NCBI GenBank assembly: GCA_019359395.1
Contig: JAHHHK010000001.1
Span: 186,001-250,000 of the forward strand
Source: Komarekiella atlantica HA4396-MV6
Lineage (GTDB): Bacteria > Cyanobacteriota > Cyanobacteriia > Cyanobacteriales > Nostocaceae
Length of the DNA: 64,000 bases
Reading direction: 5' to 3'
Under the pieces are notes generated by a model, which was not told where the DNA came from, ran no database searches, and saw only the letters and a list, made by a program, of their open reading frames with translations. The translations under genes were made by a program, and so were the position numbers. Below, one piece after another: positions 36,715-46,262 of the stretch. Each line of letters opens with the position of its first letter. The first letter of the stretch is position 1.

Positions 36715-36845
36715 GCAACTAGATGGCTTATTTTAAGACTGATTTTTGAGGATTTGCAGCATCCACTGGAAGTGTTGAGGCAACTGTATCGTAGGATTGA
36801 AAGGGGCGCAGATCTGGTCATTAATAAAAGGAGGCGGTGTAAGTA
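36715..36845 (+). pseudogene. Remnant of a family 2 glycosyltransferase
   Basis: One plus frame reads LIFEDLQHPLEVLRQLYRRI then ERGADLVINKRRR before a stop. This resembles the DADLQHPPE..L...I..GADLV..R core of dolichyl-phosphate-mannose-synthase-like GT2 enzymes, with E for the first D. Stops lie on both sides (36712 and 36844). I see no more of the gene. The rest of 36567-36961 is AT-rich and empty. Confidence 0.45.
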
Positions 36846-37087
36846 GTTAGAGTGTTGTCGAAGGTTTTTTATCCCGTGGTGCATCGGAGTGCGATCGCAG
36901 TACAACGCCCAATGATATAAAATTCTCTTGCAGCTAATTTGACGGCGAAAATTAATTTAAATTGCTGAACTTGAAACTGAATCTGGCAAGTGACCGACGT
37001 GAAATAGTCACAAATGAAGATTTTTTAATCGAACTTAAATCTCAAATGTCAAGTCTAAGTAGAAATTGGCTTGTTGATGGCAGGGCT

Positions 37088-38986
37088 ATGAAAGCGATTT
37101 TTTGGGGCGTATCTCAATTTTGCAGAAGGATGATCTCGTTGCTACCTACCGATACTAACCACCGTGTACCTTTGGCAGGTGAAACCTCTGCCTCACAACA
37201 AATGCATTTGCATAATTGGCAAGCTTTTCTGCTTTCTCGCTGGCTTCACCCCTTACTTTGTTTGATGTGGTTGATCATCGGCATCAGCTTACGCCTAGCC
37301 AACTTGACTGCAAAGCCTCCTTGGACTGACGAGTTTTCTACTTTGGTGTTTAGTTTGGGGAATAGTTTTTTAGAAGTACCCTTAGATCAAGCGATCGCTC
37401 CTGATATCTTATTGCAACCATTACAACCACAACCCGGCGCTAATATCCAAGACGTATGGGCACACTTGAGTCATGAAACTAATCATCCCCCACTTTACTT
37501 TGTCCTAGCTCATTGGTGGATGCGGTTATTTTCTACACAAGAGGGTTTAGTTTCTTTGTGGGGGGCGCGATCGCTTGCGGCTCTTTTCGGTGCTGCATCC
37601 ATCCCAGCTATCTATGTCTTAAGCTGGCTAAGCTTTCGCTCTCGTTTGGTTGGCCATTTAGCCGCTGCCATGATGGCAGTATCACCCTACGGTATTTTTC
37701 TGGCACAAGAAGCGCGTCATTACACTTTGGCAATTTTGTGGGTGATTGCTTCTCTAGCTTGTTTGGTAATTACCACACGCCACATCAAAAACCGTACACA
37801 ATTACCTATTTGGGTAGCAATCTTCTGGGTAGGAATTAATGCTTTGGGTGTTGCAACTCATTACTTTTTCGCCCTTACCCTCTGCGCTGAAGCTCTAGTT
37901 TTGATTGTTCTGGCTTGGCAACATCAGACTGGCGCAAAATTTTCTCTTCTGTTCTCGCATCCCTGGCGGCGCATTTATGCCGTTGCTATTGGCACTTTTG
38001 TCGCAGGTGCAGTTTGGCTACCGATATTTTTACACAACAGCTATGGTAGTAAATTAACAGACTGGATACAGCAACCACGTGTAGGAATTGCTTGGTTAAG
38101 CCCAATTTTTCAAGCTTTTGCGGCATGGATAACCATGATTTACTTGCTACCAGTTGAAGCACCACAACTAGCAATCGTGATCGCCTCCGGGCTGGTGATG
38201 CTGATGTTCTTGATTTGGGCAGCACCAATTTTGGTTCGTGGGCTAAAATTTCAGCTACAGCAATCAGAGAATCGCTTGATGACTCAGGTATTCGCTGGGG
38301 TAGTTGTGGGAGCGATCGCTTTATTCTTCATCTTTACGTACTTTCTTGGCATTGATTTAACAAGGGGCGCTCGTTATAACTTTGTTTATTTTCCTGCTGT
38401 CATAGTTTTACTTGGGGCGAGTCTTGCGGTTTGTTGGCGTTCTCCTAAAAAACTGATGAAAAGAACTTCCGAAGAAATAGCTAAATGGAGAGAAATTCGG
38501 AAGTCGAAAATTGATCCTCGAAACTTTGGCAGAATAACTGGTAAAAAAGCCGTGATGCTCATTTGGCTAATGGGGTTTTTCAGTGCCATCACAGTCATTT
38601 GCAATCTTGGTTATCAAAAGTACTATCGTCCTGATCTTTTTGCACAGCTAATTCAGCAAACATCGCAAGTTCCAGTACTCATTGCTACTACCCAAATTAC
38701 TCATGTGCATATTGGGGAAATGATGGGAGTAGCAAGAGAGTTTAAAATGCAGAATTCCCGCTCATCAAATATTCTGTTTCTCCTCGCTCATCAAGACCAA
38801 GACCCTAATACTTCTACAATTGCTTTAGAAAATAACTTAAAGACGTTACCACGACCCTTTGACTTATGGCTTGTAAATTTTCATGCTCCTGTAGCAGAAG
38901 AAGTCAAAAAATGTGTTGCTAATACCCAATCTTTGCCATTAGTAAATGGCTATGATTACAAGATTTTTCATTGTAGAAAAGATTAA
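37088..38986 (+). CDS. Glycosyltransferase family 39 (ArnT/PMT-like) membrane protein
   Basis: From ATG 37088 (after GGCAGGGCT) the protein has 632 residues. The frame is open back to TTG 36962, so the start is uncertain. About ten helices begin PLLCLMWLIIGISLRLA. The first periplasmic loop holds PPWTDEFST with the GT-C acidic pair (D-E) and later NHPPLYFVLAHWW, as in ArnT and bacterial PMTs. A soluble C-terminal domain begins around 520. It should transfer a sugar from a polyprenyl phosphate carrier to a surface lipid or protein at the periplasmic face. The acceptor is unknown. Confidence 0.85.
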   Translation: MKAIFWGVSQFCRRMISLLPTDTNHRVPLAGETSASQQMHLHNWQAFLLSRWLHPLLCLMWLIIGISLRLANLTAKPPWTDEFSTLVFSLGNSFLEVPLDQAIAPDILLQPLQPQPGANIQDVWAHLSHETNHPPLYFVLAHWWMRLFSTQEGLVSLWGARSLAALFGAASIPAIYVLSWLSFRSRLVGHLAAAMMAVSPYGIFLAQEARHYTLAILWVIASLACLVITTRHIKNRTQLPIWVAIFWVGINALGVATHYFFALTLCAEALVLIVLAWQHQTGAKFSLLFSHPWRRIYAVAIGTFVAGAVWLPIFLHNSYGSKLTDWIQQPRVGIAWLSPIFQAFAAWITMIYLLPVEAPQLAIVIASGLVMLMFLIWAAPILVRGLKFQLQQSENRLMTQVFAGVVVGAIALFFIFTYFLGIDLTRGARYNFVYFPAVIVLLGASLAVCWRSPKKLMKRTSEEIAKWREIRKSKIDPRNFGRITGKKAVMLIWLMGFFSAITVICNLGYQKYYRPDLFAQLIQQTSQVPVLIATTQITHVHIGEMMGVAREFKMQNSRSSNILFLLAHQDQDPNTSTIALENNLKTLPRPFDLWLVNFHAPVAEEVKKCVANTQSLPLVNGYDYKIFHCRKD

Positions 38987-39161
38987 TCACAGTTATGGAT
39001 TATGAGTTCTTGCATCATGCGTTGTCTTGACTCCTAAATCCTAGCGAACTACGAATTACGCGCTTCGTAGTGGGGCGTAGCCCATTACAAATTACGAATT
39101 ACGTAGCTTGCTTCTCGCGCCAGGCGCGAGTATTACGAATTAGAGCAAAGCGCCTCTCTCC
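38987..39161. repeat. Short repeat cluster (ATTACGAATTACG type)
   Basis: The spacer between convergent genes is filled with AATTACGAATTACG-type units and CTTCTCGCGCCAGGCGCGAG. ATTCGTAATTCGTAATTCG near 58340-58362 is the same motif on the other strand. Confidence 0.7.
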
Positions 39162-39764
39162 TCACTCAAAACTTTCAGGCATACCCACTGACGACAAACC
39201 CGCGATCGCTCGTAAGTTTTGACAACGAATCAATTCGGTAAAATTTAAACCAGAACGTCCTTCAATCTTAGCTACCGCCTCAATTGCAGATAACAAATGT
39301 TCTGCGGCTTCAACTTCTGAATAACCCCGCCGTTGTCCTATGCGAATTGCTGCTGCATCAGCATTTAACTCCGACTCTTGAGATTTATTAGTACGCCAAA
39401 TCCGAGTCAGGGCGATCGCGCTTAATCCCCCAGCCACGGCTATACCTACTACATCCGACTGTGTTGATTCTATTAATCCACCTAAAAGCCCCACCAGTAC
39501 TACACCTTGATAAATATCGGGTTTAAACCACTTCACCCCTGTTAACCAGCTAACCATCTGTAACAATAGTAAATCTCGTTGCGGCTTGGTCAGGCGACGC
39601 CACAAATCAAAGTTAATATATATCGGTCGTTCTCGATTCCAGGGTAAGGGAAAATCAGCTTGTATTACCTTTGACTGCTCCGGTTTGCTGACGATTTTTG
39701 TGGTCATTCGACCAGAAGCAGGCATTACATCTAATAAACGGCGAATTTCAACATTTGGCTCCAT
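39162..39764 (-). CDS. DUF3318 domain protein
   Basis: A protein of 200 residues beginning MEPNVEIRRLLDVMPASGRM, with PLPWNRERPIYINFDLWRRL and QRDLLLLQMVSWLTGVKWF, which I recognise as cyanobacterial DUF3318. Hydrophobic segments at about 105-140 suggest one or two membrane helices. ESELNADAAAIRIGQRRGYS and HLLSAIEAVA form the C-terminal domain. It vaguely recalls the helical part of M48-like peptidases (L.R.E..AD..A), but the HEXXH is absent. Function unknown. Confidence 0.85.
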   Translation of the reverse strand: MEPNVEIRRLLDVMPASGRMTTKIVSKPEQSKVIQADFPLPWNRERPIYINFDLWRRLTKPQRDLLLLQMVSWLTGVKWFKPDIYQGVVLVGLLGGLIESTQSDVVGIAVAGGLSAIALTRIWRTNKSQESELNADAAAIRIGQRRGYSEVEAAEHLLSAIEAVAKIEGRSGLNFTELIRCQNLRAIAGLSSVGMPESFE

Positions 39765-40041
39765 ATTGTTAATTATTAGCCATAATATGCATGGTGACTA
39801 ATTATGCAAAAGATAAACTTTTCATGTTAATCTTTGATTTGTCAAACGTGATCACAGTATTTAAGAATAAACCTTCTGTTGGTGAAAACCTACGCAAATT
39901 AAGGTTTTAAAATAGAACAGAAAAAGCCATCAAAATACTGGTAGAGCGATTTTATAAGATGGCGGAATTTTATGGTATCCGTTTGCCCCCAAGTTCAAAA
40001 CCTCAAATTGGATAACTATTAAGACTACAGTTGATAAATAC

Positions 40042-40302
40042 ATGGACGCTTTTGCTCCCATCCCGCCTGAATGGACGAATAAGGCAACACACGCTTATGA
40101 TTTTTGTTGTCCTAACTGCCACTCAAGCAGCCTAGAAGCTGCAAAAGTTTGGCTGAATCGGCGATCGCCCGTCATGACAGAAGACCGTCGCCGCAAATGG
40201 CAGGAGTTCTATTATTGTCATTGTGGTTGTGTATGGTGGGCTTGGAGTAGCGATCGCCCCCCAACAGACATATCTAATCAACAAGATTATAATTCCACGT
40301 AA
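40042..40302 (+). CDS. Small cysteine-rich (zinc-ribbon-like) protein
   Basis: A soluble protein of 86 residues. The cysteines form two knuckles, CCPNCH and CHCGC, about 40 residues apart, with HAYDF and WWAWSS around them, consistent with one bound zinc. Homologous small proteins are, to my knowledge, widespread in filamentous cyanobacteria with no assigned role. It has its own terminator (40316-40350), shared with the convergent porin gene. Confidence 0.75.
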   Translation: MDAFAPIPPEWTNKATHAYDFCCPNCHSSSLEAAKVWLNRRSPVMTEDRRRKWQEFYYCHCGCVWWAWSSDRPPTDISNQQDYNST

Positions 40303-40315
40303 TCCCTTTTTTTCC

Positions 40316-40350
40316 TAAACAAAAACCCGCACAAAGGCGGGCTTTTGTTT
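40316..40350. terminator. Bidirectional terminator between the zinc-ribbon gene and porin copy 2
   Basis: Stem CCCGC/GCGGG (40326-40330 with 40337-40341) flanked by an A-tract on the left and CTTTTGTTT on the right, so it can end both convergent transcripts. Confidence 0.8.
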
Positions 40351-40405
40351 ATCTAATTAACTAGTAGCGAGCACCTAAATACTCGCTCCTAAATTATCAA
40401 CAGTT

Positions 40406-42031
40406 TTAGAAAGTAAAGGTAGTACGGAGAGTACCTACATAAATGGTATCATTCGCATCGTTGTGCTCAGGATTGAAGATCACCAATACACCAGGAGTTA
40501 CGGCAATGTTATCAGTGAGTTTCACTTTGTAGAGAGCTTCTGCATGATAAGACGTGTCCGGATCTTCTCTACCTGCAACATCATTACTAGTGACTGTAGG
40601 TGATTGACCAAAGATCAGGCCAAGCAAGTTTCCTTCTCTACCAAAGTCTTTAAGACCAAGGGTAGCAGCCCAGTAAAACAAATCTGCATCACTACCTCTA
40701 GTTGCACCGGCTTCAGATTTGGCGGTTGTGTAACCAACCCAACCACCAACGGTTAATGCTGAGCTGGGCTGGAAGGTAGCTTGTACCCCATAGTGGTTTG
40801 CTGAAGTAGCAACACCATTACCAAAGGGGCGGACAGCGAAAGCACTACCTGTGCTTCCCGTCAGGTTAATATCGTTAGGGTTCCCGGCTGCCGTCAGATC
40901 AGGATCTCTACCACCATCATAAGTGTGGGCGTAGGTGAAACCTATGTTGAAAGCTTTACTAGGTTGGAATGCTATCTGTCCAAAGGCTGCATAGTCGCCA
41001 TCGGAAATTCCAAAACCGTCGTTGGGATTGCTAGCTCTAGGAGCCAGATAAGCACCCGACAAGCTAAGAGCACCACCAGGATTAAAGGTAACAGTCACAC
41101 CAGCACCACCAGAACCTTGGCGATAAATAGGGCTGAAACGTCCGTAGCGAGAGATAGCGCCTGAACCGCTGCTTCTAAAGTCAGGGTTAAAGACATTAAC
41201 GTTTTCGTAAAACTCAGCACCAGTAGCTTCAACCTTGATACGCAATGCATCATTAAAGTTAAAAGCATAGTTAACTTTATCGATTTCAACACCGTTGCCG
41301 GTATCAGCCTCGTAACCCAAGCGGGTCATGTTAGTACCCGTTACAGTATTATTTTGGACAATGTTGCCGGATTGTAAACGAACTTGCAACTTGTCTTTAC
41401 CAGTGAAGCTGCTTTCTAAACTCAAACGCACGCGATTAGAGAAAACAGTGTTGGAATTTAAGTCACCACCGCCAGCTCTCTCATCTCCGAAAGCATCAGA
41501 TACGTTGAAGATCGCTTCCCCAACTAGCTTGGTAGTGGTGGAAAACTGATTCGCTTCCAGTTCAGATGTGCGAGCTTCTAAACCATCAACGCGACCACGC
41601 AAGGTTGCAAGTTCAGCGGAAAATTCTTCTTGTAAACGCTGTAAGGTAGCTAGGTCTTGCTTAGTTACCAAGTCGGCTGTAGCTGTAGCAATCAGTTCAT
41701 TAACCCGATCTAAACAGGCATTCAAACCTGCGGCAAATTCGTAACGGGTCAAAGCACGATTACCACGATAAGTACCATTGGGATAACCTGCAATACAACC
41801 GTAGCGTTCAACTAGTGACTGCAAAGCTTGGAATGCCCAATCTGTAGGTTGTACATCCGAGAACTGAGAAACAGATGTTACCTGACCAAGGCTATTAGAT
41901 TCTTCTTGAGATAGTTGGGCAACAGTTGTTACTTGTTCTTTAGTTTCGGCAGCTAAAGTGCTGTTAGCAGCAAAAAATGTAGCTACGATAACTGGACTGA
42001 CCTTCAACACATTCCAAAATAGTTTTGTCAT
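40406..42031 (-). CDS. Iron-uptake-type OprB porin with SLH domain (copy 2)
   Basis: A protein of 541 residues from ATG 42031 (MTKLFWNVLKVSPV); the frame opens at ATG 42049, but the later start matches the signal peptide of copy 1. Order: signal peptide (about 1-27, ending LAAE), SLH domain (FSDVQPTDWAFQALQSLVER and GNRALTRYEFAAGLNACLD), coiled coil, and a 16-strand-type barrel ending TLRTTFTF. Residues from the SLH domain to KLVGEAIF are almost identical to the 3.3-5.1 kb copy, while the barrels differ. The Crp/Fnr gene 143 bp upstream may regulate it. Confidence 0.9.
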   Translation of the reverse strand: MTKLFWNVLKVSPVIVATFFAANSTLAAETKEQVTTVAQLSQEESNSLGQVTSVSQFSDVQPTDWAFQALQSLVERYGCIAGYPNGTYRGNRALTRYEFAAGLNACLDRVNELIATATADLVTKQDLATLQRLQEEFSAELATLRGRVDGLEARTSELEANQFSTTTKLVGEAIFNVSDAFGDERAGGGDLNSNTVFSNRVRLSLESSFTGKDKLQVRLQSGNIVQNNTVTGTNMTRLGYEADTGNGVEIDKVNYAFNFNDALRIKVEATGAEFYENVNVFNPDFRSSGSGAISRYGRFSPIYRQGSGGAGVTVTFNPGGALSLSGAYLAPRASNPNDGFGISDGDYAAFGQIAFQPSKAFNIGFTYAHTYDGGRDPDLTAAGNPNDINLTGSTGSAFAVRPFGNGVATSANHYGVQATFQPSSALTVGGWVGYTTAKSEAGATRGSDADLFYWAATLGLKDFGREGNLLGLIFGQSPTVTSNDVAGREDPDTSYHAEALYKVKLTDNIAVTPGVLVIFNPEHNDANDTIYVGTLRTTFTF

Positions 42032-42174
42032 GTTTTTACTCTCACTCACACCTAAATAAATCCAACTTATGGTAAAATTTCAAGAATTGTTTTTTCAGGA
42101 ATTTCACTCACAATTTCCGCACCAATTATACCTTGTTTCTATCAATTATCACAAGTCAAGACTACAGTTTTGAA

Positions 42175-42783
42175 CTATAGTTTAGTTAATTGCTTTGGTA
42201 AACGCAGAATGATACGTCGTTTGTGGCGTAAAAGCACTCCTTCTTCCTCAAACTGTTGTAATAGCCGTGTTACTGTTACTCGCGTAGTATTCAATACCTC
42301 TGATATTTCTTGATGAGTAACATTCAGATCTATTAGCTTGCCTTGCTCTACATCACGACCAAATTTTTCACTTAACCACACTAAAAATTGCCATATACGT
42401 AATGACATTGGTTTGCGATGTACTATGCTTAACAGTTCTTCTGCTTGCTGAATATGAGACAACAAGGCATTGACATCTTGATGCCAAAGATGAGGTGGTA
42501 CAATGCTCACTTCTACGCTTGTCAGACATTCAATCTGGTAAGGCATAACTCTAGAAAAAGAGTAGCCAATCAAATCCTCAGGGCCCCAATAACCTAGAGT
42601 TACAAATGTTCCGTCTTCACTCCAGGTTAAAGTACGAACTGCTCCGCGCTCAATGCGCCACAGTACATCATTCCGAGGTGGAATAATTTCCCGACGGCTA
42701 AATAGACGTTGGGGTAAATGGCCACCTAAAGCAGAATTTTTCGATGCAAGAGAATAGTTAGGAGTAAGACTTGTGGAATACAT
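42175..42783 (-). CDS. Crp/Fnr family transcriptional regulator
   Basis: A protein of 202 residues with a degenerate cyclic-nucleotide-binding fold (IPPRNDVLWRIERGAVRTLTW, GYWGPEDLIGYSF) and a C-terminal winged helix, VTHQEISEVLNTTRVTVTRLLQQFEEEG. The RGE..R cyclic-nucleotide signature and Fnr cysteines are absent, so the effector is not cAMP by this criterion and there is no Fe-S cluster. NtcA-type proteins share the recognition helix style. It sits upstream of the porin in the same direction. Confidence 0.88.
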   Translation of the reverse strand: MYSTSLTPNYSLASKNSALGGHLPQRLFSRREIIPPRNDVLWRIERGAVRTLTWSEDGTFVTLGYWGPEDLIGYSFSRVMPYQIECLTSVEVSIVPPHLWHQDVNALLSHIQQAEELLSIVHRKPMSLRIWQFLVWLSEKFGRDVEQGKLIDLNVTHQEISEVLNTTRVTVTRLLQQFEEEGVLLRHKRRIILRLPKQLTKL

Positions 42784-43184
42784 GATTGCAGGGTTTGAAA
42801 GAGCGGAACTATATGATTAATTTAAAATTTATTTAGTTAGATGTATCCTGGCAATTTTTTACGAACCACGACTTTGTATGTGAATAACTTTAGAATTATT
42901 TAATACTAGTGTTTGTAATTATCAAACTTAACCCAAAGATTACAAGTGCTATTACACAGTCAACTCTGGTTACTTTAATCGTGTAAGTTTAAGAATAGGT
43001 AAGCTTTTAGTGAAATTTCTCTTAATCAACTGATTTTTAATTTTTTTTAATAAAATTATTAGGGCTAGCCTGTTACTTGAACAACTGCCCATACTATTAT
43101 GAGTGCCGACTTTCGACACTCAGCTTTCTTTGTGGGCACAACTGGCTGCCCGATTTATTATCTTAAAGCTCTAATAAGCTCTAA
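42784..43184. other. Intergenic region between phoU and the Crp/Fnr gene
   Basis: AT-rich leader of the Crp/Fnr gene. Near the phoU end (43100-43150) there are imperfect hairpins TGAGTG/CACTCA and GGGC/GCCC without a good T tract. No ORF seen on either strand. Confidence 0.4.
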
Positions 43185-43856
43185 TTAAGAGCGCTGACCA
43201 GTAACGATGTATGCCACTCTTTGACCAATATTAGTAGCATGATCTGCCATGCGTTCTAAACAGCGAATCGCCAACGCCAGCAGCACAATCGGCTCGACAA
43301 CGCCTTGAACGTCCCGTTGGTGAGCTAAAGTCTGATAAACGCGATCGTATGCATCGTCTACAGTATCATCTAAGTGCTTTAAACTTCGTCCACCAGCTTC
43401 ATCCAAATCTGCTAAAGCCCCCAAGCTAGTTGCTAGCATTGCCTGAGCGTGAAGGGACATGGCTTCAATCTCTGATAAACATGTATGAGGCGGATAAGGA
43501 AAGATTTTGATTGCAATCTCAGCTAAGTCCTTAGCATAATCGCCAATGCGCTCTAAGTCTCGCACAAGCTGCATAAAAGCACTCAAGCATCGTAAATCTT
43601 TGGGCGTTGGCGCTTGCAGCGTCATGATTGCTGTACAGTCTGATTCTATTTGTCTATAAAAGCGATCAATTTTTTTATCTAATCGGGGAAGTTTCTCAGC
43701 AGCCGTTAAGCTACGGGCAAATAACGCTTGGTGGCTAAGGCGAAATGAGTTTTCTACCAAAGCTCCCATACTTAATACATCCCGCTCTAAGCGCCTAATG
43801 GCGCGTGCTAGCTGGGGGGGTCTTTGAGAATCAGGATTAGAATGGACGGCTTTCAC
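43185..43856 (-). CDS. phoU: Phosphate signalling protein PhoU
   Basis: I start at GTG 43856 (KAVHSNPDSQRPPQLARAIR), 223 residues, because the longer frame to 43952 would overlap the kinase gene by 68 bp with non-family sequence. Two PhoU helical repeats are visible: RRLERDVLSMGALVE..FRLS and LVRDLERIGDYAKDLAEIA in the first half; AIRCLERMADHATNIGQRV in the second. The E/D-R-x-x-D-H/Y motifs bind metals. In cyanobacteria this protein (SphU) mutes SphS when phosphate is plentiful. It is third in the sphR-sphS-phoU unit. Confidence 0.93.
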   Translation of the reverse strand: MKAVHSNPDSQRPPQLARAIRRLERDVLSMGALVENSFRLSHQALFARSLTAAEKLPRLDKKIDRFYRQIESDCTAIMTLQAPTPKDLRCLSAFMQLVRDLERIGDYAKDLAEIAIKIFPYPPHTCLSEIEAMSLHAQAMLATSLGALADLDEAGGRSLKHLDDTVDDAYDRVYQTLAHQRDVQGVVEPIVLLALAIRCLERMADHATNIGQRVAYIVTGQRS

Positions 43857-43884
43857 ACTACTTGTAGTCTCAGTGAAGATATTA

Positions 43885-45216
43885 TTAACTATAGTCTTGG
43901 CTTTGGGAGTTTGCCATAACTTCAGGAAGTTGCAGTTGCATCCATGCACCACCCGTTTCTGGATGATTCATAGCTTTAATTGAACCACCGTGGGCGAGAA
44001 CAATTTCCCGGACGATCGCCAAACCCAAACCATTACCAACAATCGTTCCTATCGAATTACTTTCTTGCAATGGTGAATGAGTCCGCGCTTTATCTCCTCG
44101 GTAAAATCGCTCAAAAACATGGGGTAAATCTGCTTGTGAAAAACCTACTCCAGAGTCAATAAGATTTATTTCCAAAACTCGGTTAGCAGGATCGCCTTGA
44201 TGAGTATTCTCTGTCGATAAGATTTTCGCTTGGACGTGAATGGTTGTCTGAGGAGAACTGTACTTAATGCTGTTATCGAGTAAGTTGAGAAAAACCTGGT
44301 AAATGCGGGCTTGATCTGCTTTAATCCAAAGATTATCAGGGCCAGAATAGCTAAGAGAAACATTTTGCTGCTGTGCCAACGGTTCTAATGTTTCCCATAC
44401 ACATGCAATTAGCGATCGCACTTCCACAGCTTCAGTTTGCAACTGAATAGCTGGGTTTGCTTCCATTTGAGTCAGTTCCAACCAGCTTTGTACTAAGTTA
44501 ATCAGCCGATCAACTTCCTGCATCAGGCGGTTAACCCAGCGATCTAAAGGTGGTTCCAAGCGGTTTTGTAACGTTTCCACAACCAGACGAATCGAAGTTA
44601 GCGGCGTTCTAAGTTCGTGAGCTAAATCAGAAAAAGAACGATCTCGTGCTTGATGTATATCCAGCAAAGGTTGACGATTTTCTAAAAATACTCCCACTTG
44701 TCCTTGAGGTAACGGTAAGCTAGACGCCCGCAAGGTTAGAGATTTTATTGTTTGCATCTCTGCCGCATTATCACAAGAAGGGTGAAATACCCACTCTCTC
44801 GTCTGGGATTTTTGCCAATCACGAGTTTGCTCAATTAAATGATCAAGTTCATAAGATCGTACCAACTCCAGTAATAAACGCACCTGTCCCGGTTGCCATC
44901 TTTGCAAGTACAAAATTTCCTGCGCCTGCTGATTACACCACAGCAGTTGATTTTCTTCATCCACCTGCAAATATCCTACTGGTGCGAAATCTAACAGGTC
45001 TTGATAAGTATGTAATGACTGCTGCAAATCTTGCCGCAGCTGCTTAACCATTGCTACTTTTTGCCATAGGCTAGGCATAAGGGGCAGATCGACCTTAATA
45101 TAGCGGTAGGATAGCGGTTGGAGTACTCGACCCAGGTAGCGGTTTAATTTAACCTGTTGCCAAACCCAAAATCCAATGCCTATTGCTAAGCCTAGAAAAA
45201 ATCCCAATAAAAACAT
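43885..45216 (-). CDS. sphS: Phosphate-sensing histidine kinase (SphS/PhoR-like)
   Basis: A protein of 443 residues. One N-terminal membrane helix (LLGFFLGLAIGIGFWVW, about 3-19), no periplasmic loop, a PAS domain (DLLDFAPVGYLQVDEENQLL, about 75-190), the HisKA motif FSDLAHELRTPLTSIRL near residue 200 and a HATPase domain (NLLDNSIKYS, LIDSGVGFS, GNGLGLAIVREIV). This PhoR-like layout fits SphS, whose hydrophobic N-terminus and PAS region are needed for phosphate control. It phosphorylates SphR, encoded 53 bp upstream. PhoU follows. Confidence 0.92.
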   Translation of the reverse strand: MFLLGFFLGLAIGIGFWVWQQVKLNRYLGRVLQPLSYRYIKVDLPLMPSLWQKVAMVKQLRQDLQQSLHTYQDLLDFAPVGYLQVDEENQLLWCNQQAQEILYLQRWQPGQVRLLLELVRSYELDHLIEQTRDWQKSQTREWVFHPSCDNAAEMQTIKSLTLRASSLPLPQGQVGVFLENRQPLLDIHQARDRSFSDLAHELRTPLTSIRLVVETLQNRLEPPLDRWVNRLMQEVDRLINLVQSWLELTQMEANPAIQLQTEAVEVRSLIACVWETLEPLAQQQNVSLSYSGPDNLWIKADQARIYQVFLNLLDNSIKYSSPQTTIHVQAKILSTENTHQGDPANRVLEINLIDSGVGFSQADLPHVFERFYRGDKARTHSPLQESNSIGTIVGNGLGLAIVREIVLAHGGSIKAMNHPETGGAWMQLQLPEVMANSQSQDYS

Positions 45217-45269
45217 TTGAGTTGTTAGTTTCTTGGTGATTACTAAAAACTAGCAACTATCTCAACTAA

Positions 45270-46022
45270 TTATCCAAACCTATAGCCAAAACCTCTCACA
45301 GTCACAATATATTCAGGGTGACTAGGGTCTTGCTCTAATTTTTCGCGTAACCAGCGGATGTGAACGTCTACAGTTTTACTATCCCCAACGAAATCTGGCC
45401 CCCAAACTTGATCCAGCAGTTGTTCACGCGACCATACCCGACGAGCATAACTCATAAACAGTTCCAGTAAGCGGAACTCTTTAGGAGATAAACTGACCTC
45501 TTGACCACGAACTAGCACGCGGCACTCTTGAGGGTTCAAAGCGACATCTTTATATTTTAATACAGGTAGTTGCGGCAAAGTACTCAGGCGTTGGCGGCGC
45601 AGTAAAGCGCGACAACGTGCTACTAGCTCACGCATACTAAAAGGTTTAGTTAGATAGTCATCTGCTCCCACTTCTAACCCTAGAACCCTGTCTGTTTCAC
45701 TACCCTTAGCACTCAGCATTAAAATTGGTACTGGGTTTCCTTGATGACGCAATAACCTACAAATATCTAGCCCATTTATCTGAGGCAGCATCAAATCAAG
45801 AATAATCAAGTCAAAAGGAAGATCTCCTGAGTTTGGTTCAAAATTTTTGAGATACTCTATGGCAGAACGCCCATCAGGGGCAGTTATTACCCCATAACCT
45901 TCCTCTTCTAATGCTACAGCTAGCATCTCTTGGATTAGTTCTTCATCTTCTACTACTAAAATGCGGCTGGTTTGCCCGATGTCCGCTCTAGTAGAATACT
46001 TTGTCGATTCACTGGTATACAT
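45270..46022 (-). CDS. sphR: Phosphate-response OmpR/PhoB-family regulator (SphR-like)
   Basis: From ATG 46022 this is 250 residues; ATGs at 46031 and 46058 are also possible and none has a clear ribosome site. Receiver domain: acidic pocket VVEDEE, phospho-acceptor in LIILDLMLP, T/S in MLSAK and K in LTKPFSM. The winged-helix effector contains SLSPKEFRLLELF, RVWSREQLLDQVWG and VDVHIRWLREKLE. As SphR it should bind Pho boxes such as the one before pstS. First gene of the sphR-sphS-phoU unit. Confidence 0.92.
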   Translation of the reverse strand: MYTSESTKYSTRADIGQTSRILVVEDEELIQEMLAVALEEEGYGVITAPDGRSAIEYLKNFEPNSGDLPFDLIILDLMLPQINGLDICRLLRHQGNPVPILMLSAKGSETDRVLGLEVGADDYLTKPFSMRELVARCRALLRRQRLSTLPQLPVLKYKDVALNPQECRVLVRGQEVSLSPKEFRLLELFMSYARRVWSREQLLDQVWGPDFVGDSKTVDVHIRWLREKLEQDPSHPEYIVTVRGFGYRFG

Positions 46023-46254
46023 TGATATCATAAAATTCTGGGACTGTACTTGTATCAATATGATAATTGAGTCAATTATCTAGTCTCAGTGCATCCACAC
46101 TTTTGGGGTGGAGAATTTCTTTACAATACGTAACATACATAACAGTACCCTTTATATTGTAAATCAATGTGGCTGCAAGCCACTAAAGTCTTTGTGTCTT
46201 TAAAAGTTTTGAAATTACTAAATAACTTTGATTCTGTCTTGACAATAGCAGATA

Positions 46255-46262
46255 AGGTTAAG
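46255..46262 (-). promoter_or_regulatory. Single Pho-box-like half site upstream of sphR
   Basis: On the minus strand CTTAACCT, an exact match to the cyanobacterial Pho repeat consensus, about 230 bp before sphR. The neighbouring positions 11 bp away match poorly, so this is only a weak hint of autoregulation. Confidence 0.3.
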
